A DNA stretch of 64,000 nt, taken from positions 4,211,501 to 4,275,500 of the forward strand of contig NZ_CP099760.1 in the NCBI RefSeq assembly GCF_040760005.1, read 5' to 3'. Source of the stretch: Pseudomonas sp. stari2 (GTDB taxonomy: Bacteria > Pseudomonadota > Gammaproteobacteria > Pseudomonadales > Pseudomonadaceae). Positions 1-11,418 of the stretch are shown one piece after another (the first letter of the stretch is position 1; each line of letters starts with the position of its first letter). Made by a program: the position numbers and the translations under genes. The notes beneath the pieces are model-generated. The model worked only from the letters and a program-made list of their open reading frames with translations. It searched no databases and was not told the DNA's origin.

Positions 1-635
1 TGTACTCCAGTCGCCTGAAAGATGCCTGGAACCAGTATTACGCCGGCACCGCCTGGACGTATCCGCTATCGGATGACCTGTCGCTGTTCGGTGGCCTGAA
101 CTATTACAAGGCGGTCGATGAAGGCAAACAACTGCTCGGCAAGTTCGACAACAACATCTGGAGCGGCCGGGTCGGCGTGAAACTCGGTGCCCATTCGGTC
201 GCCCTCTCCCACCAGCGCAACAACGGCAACGACGATTTCGATTATCTGCGCCAGTCCGACTCGATCTTCCTCGACAACTCCATCCAGTACAGCGACTTCA
301 ACTCGCCGAAAGAGCGTTCGTGGATGGTGCGCTACGACCTCGACATGACCAACTATGGCGTGCCGGGCCTGTCGTTCATGACCCGTTATGCCCGCGGCAC
401 CGACGCCGATTACTCCAACGCCAACGCCGTGTACATGCGCCGCGATGCCGAAGGCAATCCGCTGACCGACCAAAAGCGCTGGGAGCGTGACATCGAAGTC
501 AAATACGTGGTGCAAAGCGGTTCGATGAAAGACCTGTCACTGCGCCTGCGTCAGGCCACCACCCGAGCCACGGCGTTCGAGTCGGATCTGGATGAAGTAC
601 GGGTGATCGTCGAATACCCGCTGGCGATTCTCTGA
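1..635 (+). CDS. OprD-family outer-membrane porin, C-terminal part (5' end outside window)
   Basis: The reading frame is open from base 3 and ends at a TGA at 635, giving the last 210 residues or so of a beta-barrel porin. Alternating hydrophobic/aromatic strands (such as WSGRVGVKLGAH and SWMVRYDLDM) and the C-terminal pattern EVRVIVEYPLAIL are typical of the OprD/OccD-OccK family, which takes up basic amino acids, carboxylates or small peptides across the outer membrane. The substrate cannot be told from this fragment. A terminator-like hairpin follows at about 700. The start, signal peptide and constriction loop lie upstream of the window. Confidence 0.85.
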   Translation, partial: YSSRLKDAWNQYYAGTAWTYPLSDDLSLFGGLNYYKAVDEGKQLLGKFDNNIWSGRVGVKLGAHSVALSHQRNNGNDDFDYLRQSDSIFLDNSIQYSDFNSPKERSWMVRYDLDMTNYGVPGLSFMTRYARGTDADYSNANAVYMRRDAEGNPLTDQKRWERDIEVKYVVQSGSMKDLSLRLRQATTRATAFESDLDEVRVIVEYPLAIL

Positions 636-701
636 GTTTCACGAGCAACACACATTCACCTTTAGAAGCTCCTTGCTCCTTTGGTAAGAGGTGAATCCTT
701 T

Positions 702-726
702 GGCGTCCTTCGGGGCGCTTTTTTTT
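702..726 (+). terminator. Rho-independent terminator after the OprD porin
   Basis: Stem GGCGTCC / GGGCGC with a TTCG tetraloop (709-712) followed by eight T. It ends the porin transcript. It also lies inside the over-long upstream extension of the acyltransferase reading frame, which argues that the acyltransferase starts later, at 814. Confidence 0.75.
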
Positions 727-813
727 GCCTTGATAAAAGATCGTTTTCTTGACCGCACAGCGAGCGAACTGCCATCTTCGCCTGCGTTGAAAAACAAGAA
801 TAACGAGGGATTG

Positions 814-1998
814 ATGAGTAACCGTAAAAACCTGGAAATCGAATACTTGAGAGGGGCCGCGGTTGCCATGACCTTCCTGTGTCACGTCACCATGATGCTG
901 CCGTTCCATACCGATACCCTGCTGAGAATCTTCTCGATCTTCATGCCCTGGACCGGGGTCGATCTGTTTTTCTGCATTTCCGGCTTCGTCGTCAGCAAGG
1001 CCTATCTCGATTATTTCGACAACCATCGCGCGCAAGGTCAGTCTGGTCTGGCAACAGCGTGTTTCTGGTTGCGCCGTGCCTACCGCCTGTTGCCCACAGC
1101 CTGGCTCTGGATACTCGTTCCGCTGTTGTTTTCCATCGTTTACAACCAGTCGAATGCCTTTGGCTCGTGGTATGACAATCTGCGCAGCTTCACCGCCGTC
1201 GCGACCTTCAGCGGTAATCTGGGGATGCATTTCAACTCGCTGCTGGGCCCCAGCCCGCAATACTGGAGCCTGGCGCTTGAAGAGCAGTTTTACTTCGTAT
1301 TCCCGTTGTTTCTGCTGTTTGTCACGCCCCCCCGCTGGCGAATCATTGCCCTGTTCGCGCTCATTGCCCTGCAGTTCGGTATCGATCGCAACCCCTATCC
1401 CGAACCCGGAAGCATACTCACGCACTTTCGTCTGGATGCAATGCTCTGGGGAATTCTCCTGTGCCTGTTTACCCGAACCCGCCTCTATCGACAGATAGAA
1501 CCTGTCGGGCTGGGTCAGGGAACGCTCAAACCGCTGCTGTGCACACTGTTCCTGCTCTACATGCTGGGTTCCGTCGCGATTCAGCTGATTGCCATGCCGA
1601 TTGCAGTCGGTATCGTTGCGATCGTTGCGGTGCTGATTGTCTGGCTGGCGAGTTACCAGAAAGGCTACATCTACTGCCCGGTTTTCATGCGCGGTCTCAT
1701 GCAGTGGCTCGGCTCACGGTCCTATGGACTTTACGTGATCCATGTTTTCACCAATCACTTGAGTACCGAAATCTGGACCCGTGTAGCCGCCAGTCAGGGC
1801 GTGCCCCTCGACGGGCGTTTTACCGTTGAGCTGTTGCTGACGTCGGTGGGTCTGCTAGTGGTGCTGAGCGAGCTCAATTACCGCCTGGTCGAAACGCCGC
1901 TGCGCCAGCGTGGAGCCGAAATTGCCCGCCGCAAACTCAGCCATGAAGCGCTCCCCGAAACAGCCGGCGCGAACACAGTACCATTGCCGGTCAAATAG
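814..1998 (+). CDS. Acyltransferase 3 family integral membrane protein
   Basis: A 394-residue polytopic protein of the acyltransferase-3 (AT3/OafB-NolL) family, which O-acylates surface or secreted glycans. The N-terminal helix carries the family's Arg...His pair (EYLRGAAVAM...LCH), and the motif WSLALEEQFYFVFPL is typical of the family. About ten hydrophobic helices are visible. There is no C-terminal SGNH domain, so it is the stand-alone form. The reading frame is open from 691, but ATG 814 has GAGGGA at a good distance and begins the family's usual N-terminus. The acceptor glycan cannot be inferred because no polysaccharide genes are adjacent. Confidence 0.85.
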   Translation: MSNRKNLEIEYLRGAAVAMTFLCHVTMMLPFHTDTLLRIFSIFMPWTGVDLFFCISGFVVSKAYLDYFDNHRAQGQSGLATACFWLRRAYRLLPTAWLWILVPLLFSIVYNQSNAFGSWYDNLRSFTAVATFSGNLGMHFNSLLGPSPQYWSLALEEQFYFVFPLFLLFVTPPRWRIIALFALIALQFGIDRNPYPEPGSILTHFRLDAMLWGILLCLFTRTRLYRQIEPVGLGQGTLKPLLCTLFLLYMLGSVAIQLIAMPIAVGIVAIVAVLIVWLASYQKGYIYCPVFMRGLMQWLGSRSYGLYVIHVFTNHLSTEIWTRVAASQGVPLDGRFTVELLLTSVGLLVVLSELNYRLVETPLRQRGAEIARRKLSHEALPETAGANTVPLPVK

Positions 1999-2083
1999 TC
2001 CGGAAACGGCGAAGCGCGGCAGACCCGAAAGTCTCCCGCGCACAGCCGTGATGACGGGCTGCACACCATGGCGGTGCGCAGCA

Positions 2084-2416
2084 TCAGCCACCACTGTTTC
2101 GGCAAACACCTGCCACGCTGTATTTGAGCGTATTGAGCTGCCCGTTCGAATCTTCATAGGTCATCGCAGTGGGGACGACTGCGCAAGCGGGCTGGGGCTT
2201 CACCACGCTGACAATTTTCACCACGTCCAGCTTCATCCCGTATTCGTAGTCCTTCACCACCGGAACTGCTTTGCCTCGTTCGGCCGCGTATTGCTCCATG
2301 GCCTTTGCGTTAGCGCTGAACGCGCGCTCGAAGGTTCGATCACCGCCCCCTTCGGCCAGCACATTCAAGGACATCGTCATGACGCCGGCGAAGGCCATCC
2401 ACTTGATCAACTTCAT
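2084..2416 (-). CDS. Small secreted DUF2790-type protein with PtrA-like N-terminal motif
   Basis: A 110-residue protein with a signal peptide (about residues 1-21, ending ...SLNVLA). The mature protein opens with AEGGGDRTFER, nearly the same start as the neighbouring 66-residue protein, and continues with YGMKLDVVKIVSV...ACAVVPTAMTYEDS, the pattern of the Pseudomonas DUF2790 family. Two cysteines (PACAVV and the C-terminal VCRNSGG) could form a disulfide. A strong SD (GGAGGA) lies 5 nt before the ATG. An intrinsic terminator ends only 14 nt upstream of the start, so no promoter fits between them. The family has no established function; the position next to a metal pump suggests a periplasmic metal-related role, which is inference. 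Confidence 0.75.
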   Translation of the reverse strand: MKLIKWMAFAGVMTMSLNVLAEGGGDRTFERAFSANAKAMEQYAAERGKAVPVVKDYEYGMKLDVVKIVSVVKPQPACAVVPTAMTYEDSNGQLNTLKYSVAGVCRNSGG

Positions 2417-2430
2417 GTTTTCTCCTCCAT

Positions 2431-2465
2431 AAAAAAGCCCGACACCGGCATGCGACAGCGGGCTT
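2431..2465 (-). terminator. Intrinsic terminator between the two PtrA-motif genes
   Basis: Read on the minus strand: AAGCCCG, an 17-nt loop region, CGGGCTT, then TTTT. It lies downstream of the 66-residue gene and directly abuts the SD of the DUF2790-type gene, so it may act as an attenuator for the second gene. Confidence 0.7.
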
Positions 2466-2482
2466 GTCTCAGTGCCGCGGGC

Positions 2483-2683
2483 TCAAAGGTCCTGTGTGCT
2501 GTCACCTTTCTTGTCATTGACGACAACGGGATCCCGGGCCTTTTCCTTGGCAACGAACAGCTCCATGGAGCGGTCGTTGTTGGTCATCATCCGGTCGAAA
2601 GTGCGGTCGCCGCCACCTTCGGCCATCGCCAGGGAAGACACCGCCAACGCCAACAAAAACGCACCGTTCTGTACAGGTTTCAT
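2483..2683 (-). CDS. Small periplasmic protein with PtrA N-terminal motif
   Basis: A 66-residue protein: signal peptide (about residues 1-21, ...AVSSLAMA), then AEGGGDRTFDRMM and a charged tail (VVVNDKKGDSTQDL). This opening matches what annotation pipelines call the co-regulatory protein PtrA N-terminal domain. PtrA of P. aeruginosa is a small copper-responsive periplasmic protein. There is no Cys; possible metal ligands are Asp, Met and Glu. About 70 bp upstream of its start is an 18-bp element that recurs before czcC, so it probably belongs to the same metal regulon. It is separated from czcA by its own terminator and so is not simply the last gene of the pump operon. Confidence 0.75.
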   Translation of the reverse strand: MKPVQNGAFLLALAVSSLAMAEGGGDRTFDRMMTNNDRSMELFVAKEKARDPVVVNDKKGDSTQDL

Positions 2684-2753
2684 GTTCGATTCCTCATTTA
2701 AGTAACTGACGGGATCAAGGTAACAATCCGAACCTTTCGTGACGGTGGCGCCG

Positions 2754-2771
2754 AAATTACATATCCGTTAT
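2754..2771 (-). promoter_or_regulatory. Putative metal-response operator (copy 1)
   Basis: AAATTACATATCCGTTAT on the plus strand matches the element at 8552-8569 at 17 of 18 positions and has the same orientation relative to the downstream minus-strand gene. It contains TTAC-N7-TTAT, two half-sites 11 bp apart, the spacing used by OmpR/PhoB-family regulators. Assignment to the CzcR/CopR-like regulator at 8885 is inference. Confidence 0.55.
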
Positions 2772-2775
2772 GTAG

Positions 2776-2800
2776 AAAGGCCCGCAGTTGCGGGCCTTTT
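2776..2800. terminator. Terminator downstream of czcA
   Basis: Inverted repeat AAAGGCCCGCA...TGCGGGCCTTTT, a 10-11 bp stem with a 3-4 nt loop. The run of T is better on the plus strand, but the hairpin also sits just after the czcA stop on the minus strand. Confidence 0.7.
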
Positions 2801-2817
2801 GTTAAAGCAAAAAATGA

Positions 2818-5985
<3,168 letters not shown>

Positions 5986-7179
5986 TTAGTGACTGTGCTC
6001 GGCCGAGGCTTTGCCCAGCTCCGATTTGAGGACGAAGCTGCCGGCGCTGGCGACTTGCACGCCCGGCGCAAGTCCGGCGGTGATTTCCACCTGACCCGCC
6101 GCGCGACTGCCCAGCTCCACCGCTTGCGCCTTGAAGCCGTCATCGGTGCGCACGAATACCGTGGGTTTGTCCTCGACGGTCTGGATCGCGGTTTCCGGTA
6201 CAGCGACCTTGGCCTGACGGCTGTCGGTGGCGACCAGCGCGGTGACAAACAGCCCGGGGCGCCATGAGCCTTGCGGGTTTTCCAGAGTGACGCGCACGGT
6301 CGCGGTACGGGTCTGTTCGCCGAGCAGGCTGCCGACGTAAGCCACGGTGCCGCTGACTTCGGCGTTCAACTCCGCCGCGCTGACGGTGACGGGTCTGCCC
6401 ACTTGCACCTTGTTCAAGTCCTTCGGTGAAACGCCGAAGGTGACCCACACCCGCGACAAGTCCGAGAGCGTGAAGGCCGCCGTGGTTTCATCGACCACTT
6501 CCCCCGGTGTCAGGTGTTTTTCCACCACCACGCCATCGAACGGCGCCCGCAGTTCATAACGATTGCCGCCGGTGGCGACCACACTGCCGCTGAGCACGCT
6601 GATCTTTTGCCGGGCGTTGCTCACGGCGATCTCGGCTTCTTCCAGGGCCTGACGCGCCTGGAGGAAATCCTGTTCGGCGGAGATCTTGTCCTGCCACAGT
6701 TTTTTCTCGCGTTCGAACGTCGTGCGCGCCAGGGCCAGCCGGCGCTGCGCGGCTGCCTGCTCGCTGCGCTGATCGGAAATCTGCTGACTGGCGATTACGG
6801 CCAGCAACTGACCTTTCTTCACCGACTGCCCGAGATTGACCGACACCGACTCGACCACCCCCGGCACACGCGGCACCACATGGGCGGTACGGTCCTCGTC
6901 GAAGCGCACTTCGCCGGGGAACGGCAAGCCGAGACTGATGCGTTGCGCTCGCGCTTCGGCCAGTTGAATACCCGCCGCCGTGATCTGCTCCGCCGTCAAT
7001 TCGATGTGTCCTTCTTCGCCATGCTCGCCTTCGGCGGCTGCGCCTTCTTCAGCGTGATCCGCATGCTCGGAGGCTTCATCGGCATGCGCATCGATGCCCG
7101 AGTTGCCCGCCCACATCGAGCCGATACCAATGCCCAACGCCAAGGTCGCCGCAGCGACCACGATCAGTTTTTTATCCAT
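5986..7179 (-). CDS. czcB: Heavy-metal efflux periplasmic adaptor CzcB
   Basis: A 397-residue membrane-fusion protein linking the CzcA pump to the CzcC outer-membrane channel. It has an N-terminal signal/anchor (KKLIVVAAATLALGIG), then a His/Asp/Glu-rich stretch (about residues 27-60, such as DAHADEASEHADHAEE) likely to bind metal, then a lipoyl/coiled-coil hairpin (QRRLALARTTFEREKKLW) and beta-barrel domains. It ends in KASAEHSH. ATG 7179 is preferred over the upstream in-frame start at 7203 because GAGGAG lies 5-6 nt before it and MDKK opens the signal sequence. It is the middle gene of czcCBA. Confidence 0.9.
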   Translation of the reverse strand: MDKKLIVVAAATLALGIGIGSMWAGNSGIDAHADEASEHADHAEEGAAAEGEHGEEGHIELTAEQITAAGIQLAEARAQRISLGLPFPGEVRFDEDRTAHVVPRVPGVVESVSVNLGQSVKKGQLLAVIASQQISDQRSEQAAAQRRLALARTTFEREKKLWQDKISAEQDFLQARQALEEAEIAVSNARQKISVLSGSVVATGGNRYELRAPFDGVVVEKHLTPGEVVDETTAAFTLSDLSRVWVTFGVSPKDLNKVQVGRPVTVSAAELNAEVSGTVAYVGSLLGEQTRTATVRVTLENPQGSWRPGLFVTALVATDSRQAKVAVPETAIQTVEDKPTVFVRTDDGFKAQAVELGSRAAGQVEITAGLAPGVQVASAGSFVLKSELGKASAEHSH

Positions 7180-7228
7180 GGAAACTCCTCTGCGCCGTGC
7201 CATCGCGCAGTGATCAGAAAATTGAAAT

Positions 7229-8476
7229 TCAAGGGCTGACGCTGAGGTCGCCGAAAATGCGTTCGATGCGGACCCGGGCGTCGGTCGCCTCGCTCACCGC
7301 CTGGATGTATTGGCTGCGGGCGCTGATCAGCGTGCGCTGCGCGTCGAGTACGTCGAGGAAGCCGAACTTGCCCATTTCGAAACCGCGAGTGGCGCTGTCG
7401 ACCGCACTTTGCGCGGCGGGCAGGATTGTCCGGTCGAACGCCTGGATTTCGCCGTTGGCGGTCTGCCATTGGGCAAGCGTGGTCTGGATTTCCGTGCGCA
7501 GGCGAAGTTCGGTGGCGTTGCGCATATCCCGTGCCTGATCGGCACGCCGCGCCGCCGCCAGCACATTGCCCTGATTGCGGTTGAACAGCGGAATCGGCAT
7601 CGACAGCCCGACCACGTTGACACGCTCGCGCTCGGTTTCGCTGTACTGACTGCCGATGCTGACGGTGAGATCGGGAATCCGCTGGGACTTCTCCAGTCCC
7701 AGCGATGCCTCGCGCTGATCGATCTGCAACTTGGCCAGACGCAACTCCGCCGTTTCGTTGAGGCGCTCAAGCAAACGGTTCGGCGGTGGGAGGCTTGGCA
7801 GGCTTTGAGCAGCGCTTTGCACCGTGGTCGAAGTCGGCAACGGTGCGCCCATGACCTGCGCCAGTTGCTGGTAGGCATTGGCCTGATCGCGCTCAGCGCG
7901 GCTCAGCTCCAGACGCACTTCCGAGAGCTGTACTTGCGCCCGCGTGCCTTCCACCGGCGACGACTTGCCCGCCTCGATCCGCCCCTGAGCCACACGCACA
8001 CCGTGCTCGGCGAGTTGCAGCGACTGCCGGGCCAGTTGCAACCGTTGCTGCGCCGTTTGCGCGCCGTTGAACGCTTGAATGACATCGGCGCGCAAGGCGT
8101 TGCGCTTGCGCTCCAGCTCGATGCCGGCGGCATCCTGCGCACGGCTCGCCACATCGATTCGCGCGCCACGCTTGCCGCCCAGCTCGATCGGTTGGCTGAG
8201 CATCACCGTAGTGGTGCGCGACTGGCGCCGGGTGTCTTCGGCCTCCCACGAAACCTCGGGGTTAGGGATCAGGCCCGCCTGCTTACGGTCACCTTCGGCA
8301 ATGCCGATTTCCCACTGCGCAGCGGCCAGATCCGGGTTGCCGGCGAAGGCGGTTTGCAGGGCTTGATCCAGAGTCAGGGTCGAAGCACTGGCAAGGCTTG
8401 TACAGGCCAACAACAAGAGGCCGCTGGCGGTTTTTTTCAGGCGTGATCGCGCCGTCCGTTCTATTAAACCGGGCAA
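7229..8476 (-). CDS. czcC: Outer-membrane efflux channel CzcC (TolC family)
   Basis: A TolC-family channel of about 415 residues. The signal peptide is LKKTASGLLLLACTSLASA and the mature start STLTLDQALQTAFAGNPDLAA is typical of CzcC. Two repeats of long coiled-coil helices follow. There is no in-frame ATG near the start. The frame is open to a TTG at 8497, but TTG 8476 has AAAGGAAG seven bases upstream and is the better start. It is the first gene of the pump operon, 49 nt ahead of czcB; the putative operator lies 76 bp upstream of the chosen start. Confidence 0.85.
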   Translation of the reverse strand: MPGLIERTARSRLKKTASGLLLLACTSLASASTLTLDQALQTAFAGNPDLAAAQWEIGIAEGDRKQAGLIPNPEVSWEAEDTRRQSRTTTVMLSQPIELGGKRGARIDVASRAQDAAGIELERKRNALRADVIQAFNGAQTAQQRLQLARQSLQLAEHGVRVAQGRIEAGKSSPVEGTRAQVQLSEVRLELSRAERDQANAYQQLAQVMGAPLPTSTTVQSAAQSLPSLPPPNRLLERLNETAELRLAKLQIDQREASLGLEKSQRIPDLTVSIGSQYSETERERVNVVGLSMPIPLFNRNQGNVLAAARRADQARDMRNATELRLRTEIQTTLAQWQTANGEIQAFDRTILPAAQSAVDSATRGFEMGKFGFLDVLDAQRTLISARSQYIQAVSEATDARVRIERIFGDLSVSP

Positions 8477-8884
8477 TGGAAGACTTCCTTTAATCAAGAA
8501 TCTTTGATTGCGCCACGGTAGGGTTTTGAACTTATCGACAAGGTGACTGGAAAATTACAAATCCGTTATCCACGGTTTAGCGAAGTTTTTTGCTCTAGGA
8601 TTCGAAGTTCGAACGACCTTGCGGCAACACATCGAAACAAATGCACGTTAGTTATCCGCCGAACAACACTTGCCGAAATCGAAGTCATGAAAAATTCGCG
8701 TTCCTGCTGCGACAGGCTGTCGCGGACGGCCGTTTTAAAGGCCTCAGGCGTTGACTCTGTAGCCACTACAGCCTTTACCGTGCACAACATTCAGTTATCG
8801 AAACAATCCGGAAGATCCTACAAAAACAACAACTTCCACGACCGCCTTAATTAAATATCCATTAAATACAAGTGGTGAAAAATC
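8477..8884. other. Divergent intergenic region between czcC and the two-component system
   Basis: No convincing gene. It holds the 18-bp putative operator at 8552-8569, a 15-bp palindrome (CTGTAG-CCA-CTACAG, 8757-8771) placed between a TTGACT (8751) and a weak -10-like TTTACC, and an A-rich ACAAAAACAACAACTT stretch (about 8819-8834) resembling Hfq/Crc sites, about 50 nt before the response-regulator ATG. A 74-codon minus-strand frame here (8566-8790) has no recognisable features. Confidence 0.6.
8552..8569 (-). promoter_or_regulatory. Putative metal-response operator (copy 2)
   Basis: AAATTACAAATCCGTTAT on the plus strand, 17/18 identical to 2754-2771 and oriented the same way toward its minus-strand target czcC. 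It lies in the intergenic region shared with the divergent response-regulator gene, so it could serve both. Confidence 0.6.
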
Positions 8885-9559
8885 ATGCGAATCCTTGTCG
8901 TCGAGGACGAGCTTAAAGCTGCCGAATATCTGCATCAGGGCCTGACCGAAAGTGGTTATATCGTTGACCACGCCGTTAATGGCGCCGATGGATTGCATCT
9001 GGCGCAACAACAGGTTTATGACCTGATCATTCTGGATGTGAATCTGCCGGCACTCGACGGCTGGGGCGTGCTGGAACAGTTACGCCGCACCCACTCCACC
9101 CGGGTGATGATGCTCACCGCACGCGGGCGGCTGGCGGACAAGATCCGGGGGCTGGATCTGGGCGCCGACGACTATCTGGTCAAGCCGTTCGAGTTCCCCG
9201 AACTGCTGGCCCGGGTGCGCACCCTGATGCGCCGCAGCGAAAACATCCCGGTGCCGCAGGTGCTCAAGGTCGCCGATCTGGAACTCGATCCGGGCCGTCA
9301 CCGGGCATTTCGTGGCACGCAGCGTATCGACCTGACCACCAAGGAGTTCGCCCTGTTGCATCTGCTGATGCGCCAGTCCGGCGAAGTGCTGACCCGAACC
9401 CAGATCATCTCGCTGGTGTGGGACATGAATTTTGACTGCGACACCAATGTGGTCGAAGTCTCGATTCGCCGCTTGCGGGCGAAAATCGACGACCCGTTCG
9501 GCAGCAAACTGATCCACACCCTGCGCGGTGTCGGCTATGTGCTGGAGGCACGGGAATGA
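8885..9559 (+). CDS. Heavy-metal response regulator (CzcR/CopR/CusR type, OmpR family)
   Basis: A 224-residue OmpR-family regulator: receiver domain (residues 1-120) with acidic pocket E8/D9, phospho-acceptor D51 ([13 protein letters not shown]) and K101 region (DDYLVKPF), then a winged-helix DNA-binding domain with [19 protein letters not shown] and [14 protein letters not shown]. The receiver sequence is that of the heavy-metal response-regulator group. It is divergent from czcCBA and overlaps the kinase gene by ATGA. It most likely activates czcCBA and the ptrA-like gene through the shared 18-bp element. The metal specificity label (Czc versus Cop) is inferred from the adjacent HME1 pump. 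Confidence 0.9.
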   Translation: MRILVVEDELKAAEYLHQGLTESGYIVDHAVNGADGLHLAQQQVYDLIILDVNLPALDGWGVLEQLRRTHSTRVMMLTARGRLADKIRGLDLGADDYLVKPFEFPELLARVRTLMRRSENIPVPQVLKVADLELDPGRHRAFRGTQRIDLTTKEFALLHLLMRQSGEVLTRTQIISLVWDMNFDCDTNVVEVSIRRLRAKIDDPFGSKLIHTLRGVGYVLEARE

Positions 9560-10965
9560 AGCCGGCCAGCCTGTCGCTGCGATTGGGTCTGACCGTCAGC
9601 ACTCTTGGCGCGTTGCTGGTGGTCTTTCTGGCGATCCTCGCGTATTTCGCCCTGACCCATGAGCTCAATGCATTGTCCCGTGACAACCTGGAAAAGAAGA
9701 TGGCGCAGGTGGAACACAGTCTGTCGCTGTACGTCGATGCCAATGAAGTCAGTGGCAAGCCGCACATTCTGCTCGATCAGGTCATGGGCCATGACAACCT
9801 CACGCTGACGATTTATGACCGGGGCAATTTGCGCTCGCCGCTGCTCAAGTCCGGCTCGGGACTGACAGACCCAAGGATTGAATTGAAAGCGGTACGGGCG
9901 ACGACCGATCAACTGACTTACACCGACAGCGTCGATGCTGAAGGCGCGAAATTTCTAACTGCATCGAAGCTGATTCGCCTGAAGGACGGCAGCAACGTAC
10001 CGGTGCTGCTGTCGATGGATAATGCCCACGATCAGGCCTTGCTCAGCGCCTACCTGCGCTCGACGCTGATTGCCTTGCCGTTGCTGCTGGTGTTCATCGG
10101 TCTGACAGCATGGGGCGCGGTGCAGCGCGGACTGGCGCCGCTGCGCGAGTTTCGCAAAGTGGCGGCCCGGGTGACCACCCAGGATCTCGACCATCGGCTT
10201 TCAGTGGTGAACATGCCCCAGGAGCTCAGCGAGCTGGCGCAAGGCATCAACGTCATGCTCGATCGCCTGGACAGCGGTGTGCAGCAGTTGTCGCAGTTCT
10301 CCGATGATCTGGCCCACGAACTGCGCACGCCGATCAACAACCTGATGGGCAAGGCACAGGTCACGCTGTCGCGGGAACGTACGGTCGACGAATACTCCGA
10401 CGTCCTGGTGTCCTGCACCGAAGAACTGGAACGCGTCGCGCGAATTGTCTCGGACATGTTGTTTCTGGCCCAGGCCAGCCAGCCGATGACGCACGCGTCG
10501 TTCGAACCGATTGCACTGGAAGATGAGGCGTTCAGGGTGGCCGACCTGTTTTCCCTGTCGGCGCAGGACAAGCAGATCCATCTGAAGGTGGTCGGTAGCG
10601 CGCAAGTCTCGGGCGACCGGCTGATGATCCAGCGAGCGATATCGAACCTGCTGTCCAACGCCCTGCGCCACTGCCCTGCCGGCAAAACCGTTTCGCTGTT
10701 CATCGAGCAGGCGCCGACACAGGTGGCTCTGCGAGTGAGCAATCCCGGCGCAGGCATCGAAGCGCAACACTTACCACATCTGTTCGACCGCTTTTACCGC
10801 GTAGACAGCAGCCGTACCCGCTCACAGGGCAGCACCGGTCTGGGGCTGGCCATCGTGCGCTCGATCATGAGCCTGCATTCGGGCACCGCCCAGGTGCAAA
10901 GCCATCCGGGGGCGATGACGGTATTCAGTCTGGTTTTTCCCGCGTTGCCTTCCACACCCTATTGA
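9556..10965 (+). CDS. Heavy-metal sensor histidine kinase (CzcS/CopS type)
   Basis: A 469-residue membrane sensor kinase. TM1 lies at about residues 14-34 and TM2 at 165-190, enclosing a periplasmic sensor domain of about 130 residues. HAMP follows ([16 protein letters not shown]), then HisKA with H254 ([13 protein letters not shown]), and the HATPase with NLLSNALRH (N box) and [13 protein letters not shown] (G2 box). It overlaps the regulator gene by 4 nt, so the two are co-translated. It should sense periplasmic metal and phosphorylate the partner regulator. No His-rich stretch is evident in the sensor domain. Confidence 0.9.
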   Translation: MKPASLSLRLGLTVSTLGALLVVFLAILAYFALTHELNALSRDNLEKKMAQVEHSLSLYVDANEVSGKPHILLDQVMGHDNLTLTIYDRGNLRSPLLKSGSGLTDPRIELKAVRATTDQLTYTDSVDAEGAKFLTASKLIRLKDGSNVPVLLSMDNAHDQALLSAYLRSTLIALPLLLVFIGLTAWGAVQRGLAPLREFRKVAARVTTQDLDHRLSVVNMPQELSELAQGINVMLDRLDSGVQQLSQFSDDLAHELRTPINNLMGKAQVTLSRERTVDEYSDVLVSCTEELERVARIVSDMLFLAQASQPMTHASFEPIALEDEAFRVADLFSLSAQDKQIHLKVVGSAQVSGDRLMIQRAISNLLSNALRHCPAGKTVSLFIEQAPTQVALRVSNPGAGIEAQHLPHLFDRFYRVDSSRTRSQGSTGLGLAIVRSIMSLHSGTAQVQSHPGAMTVFSLVFPALPSTPY

Positions 10966-11418
10966 AGCCTCAGCCATTTGTGCGGTGTTTTCTCAATTAC
11001 CATCAGAAAATTCACCGCACAGATGCGCCATAAATCCACATAGTTCCTTCAGTGCGATTTTGCGTCGGCATTGCGATGAAACGTCTGACGAAGGTATGAA
11101 ACAAAACTTCGTAGAGGGTTAATGCATCGTCGCGTCACTCGCCTACGGCGACCCATTACAACCGCTCTAAAACGGGGCTTTTCTTCGGGCATGACGCGAC
11201 TACTCACGATTTATCAGTACGTATTTCGGTACTCCCAAAAACCGCGACTGGAAACGTCTGGACATCTTTGACGCCACCCTCGCGGTGCTTCTAGATTCGG
11301 CTCGTGCTTGACACCGTTGACTCACAAGACAGCCAGGGAGAACACACCATGAGTGCAATCGAAAGAAGGAACGCAAACCCGATCCGTAAACCCGATATCG
11401 CCTGACGGCCAAGTCGAC
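10966..11418. other. 453-bp intergenic region with a large inverted repeat and a mini-ORF
   Basis: No full gene. Directly after the kinase stop is an interrupted inverted repeat: TGTGCGGTG TTTTCT (10979-10993) paired with AGAAAA tt CACCGCACA (11005-11021). It has no T-run, so it is only a possible terminator. Near the end is an 18-codon ORF, 11349-11405, with a good SD (GGGAG), just before the hydrolase gene. A small hairpin (AGTAC/GTACT) lies near 11217-11236. Confidence 0.5.
11349..11405 (+). CDS. Possible 18-residue leader peptide
   Basis: ATG 11349 is preceded by CAGGGAGAACACACC (SD GGGAG, spacing 8) and reads MSAIERRNANPIRKPDIA then TGA, ending 14 nt before the likely hydrolase start. 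The hydrolase ATG itself has only a weak SD, so translational coupling is possible. It could equally be the remnant of a longer N-terminus or chance. No homologue is recognised. Confidence 0.3.
   Translation: MSAIERRNANPIRKPDIA

Noticed and set aside
691..813. N-terminal extension of the acyltransferase
   Set aside because: The extension contains a transcription terminator with a T-run, and the ATG at 814 has its own SD and starts the conserved helix.
8566..8790. 74-codon minus-strand frame in the czcC-regulator intergenic region
   Set aside because: No SD, no recognisable motif, and it lies across the promoter region of the divergent operons next to the 18-bp operator.
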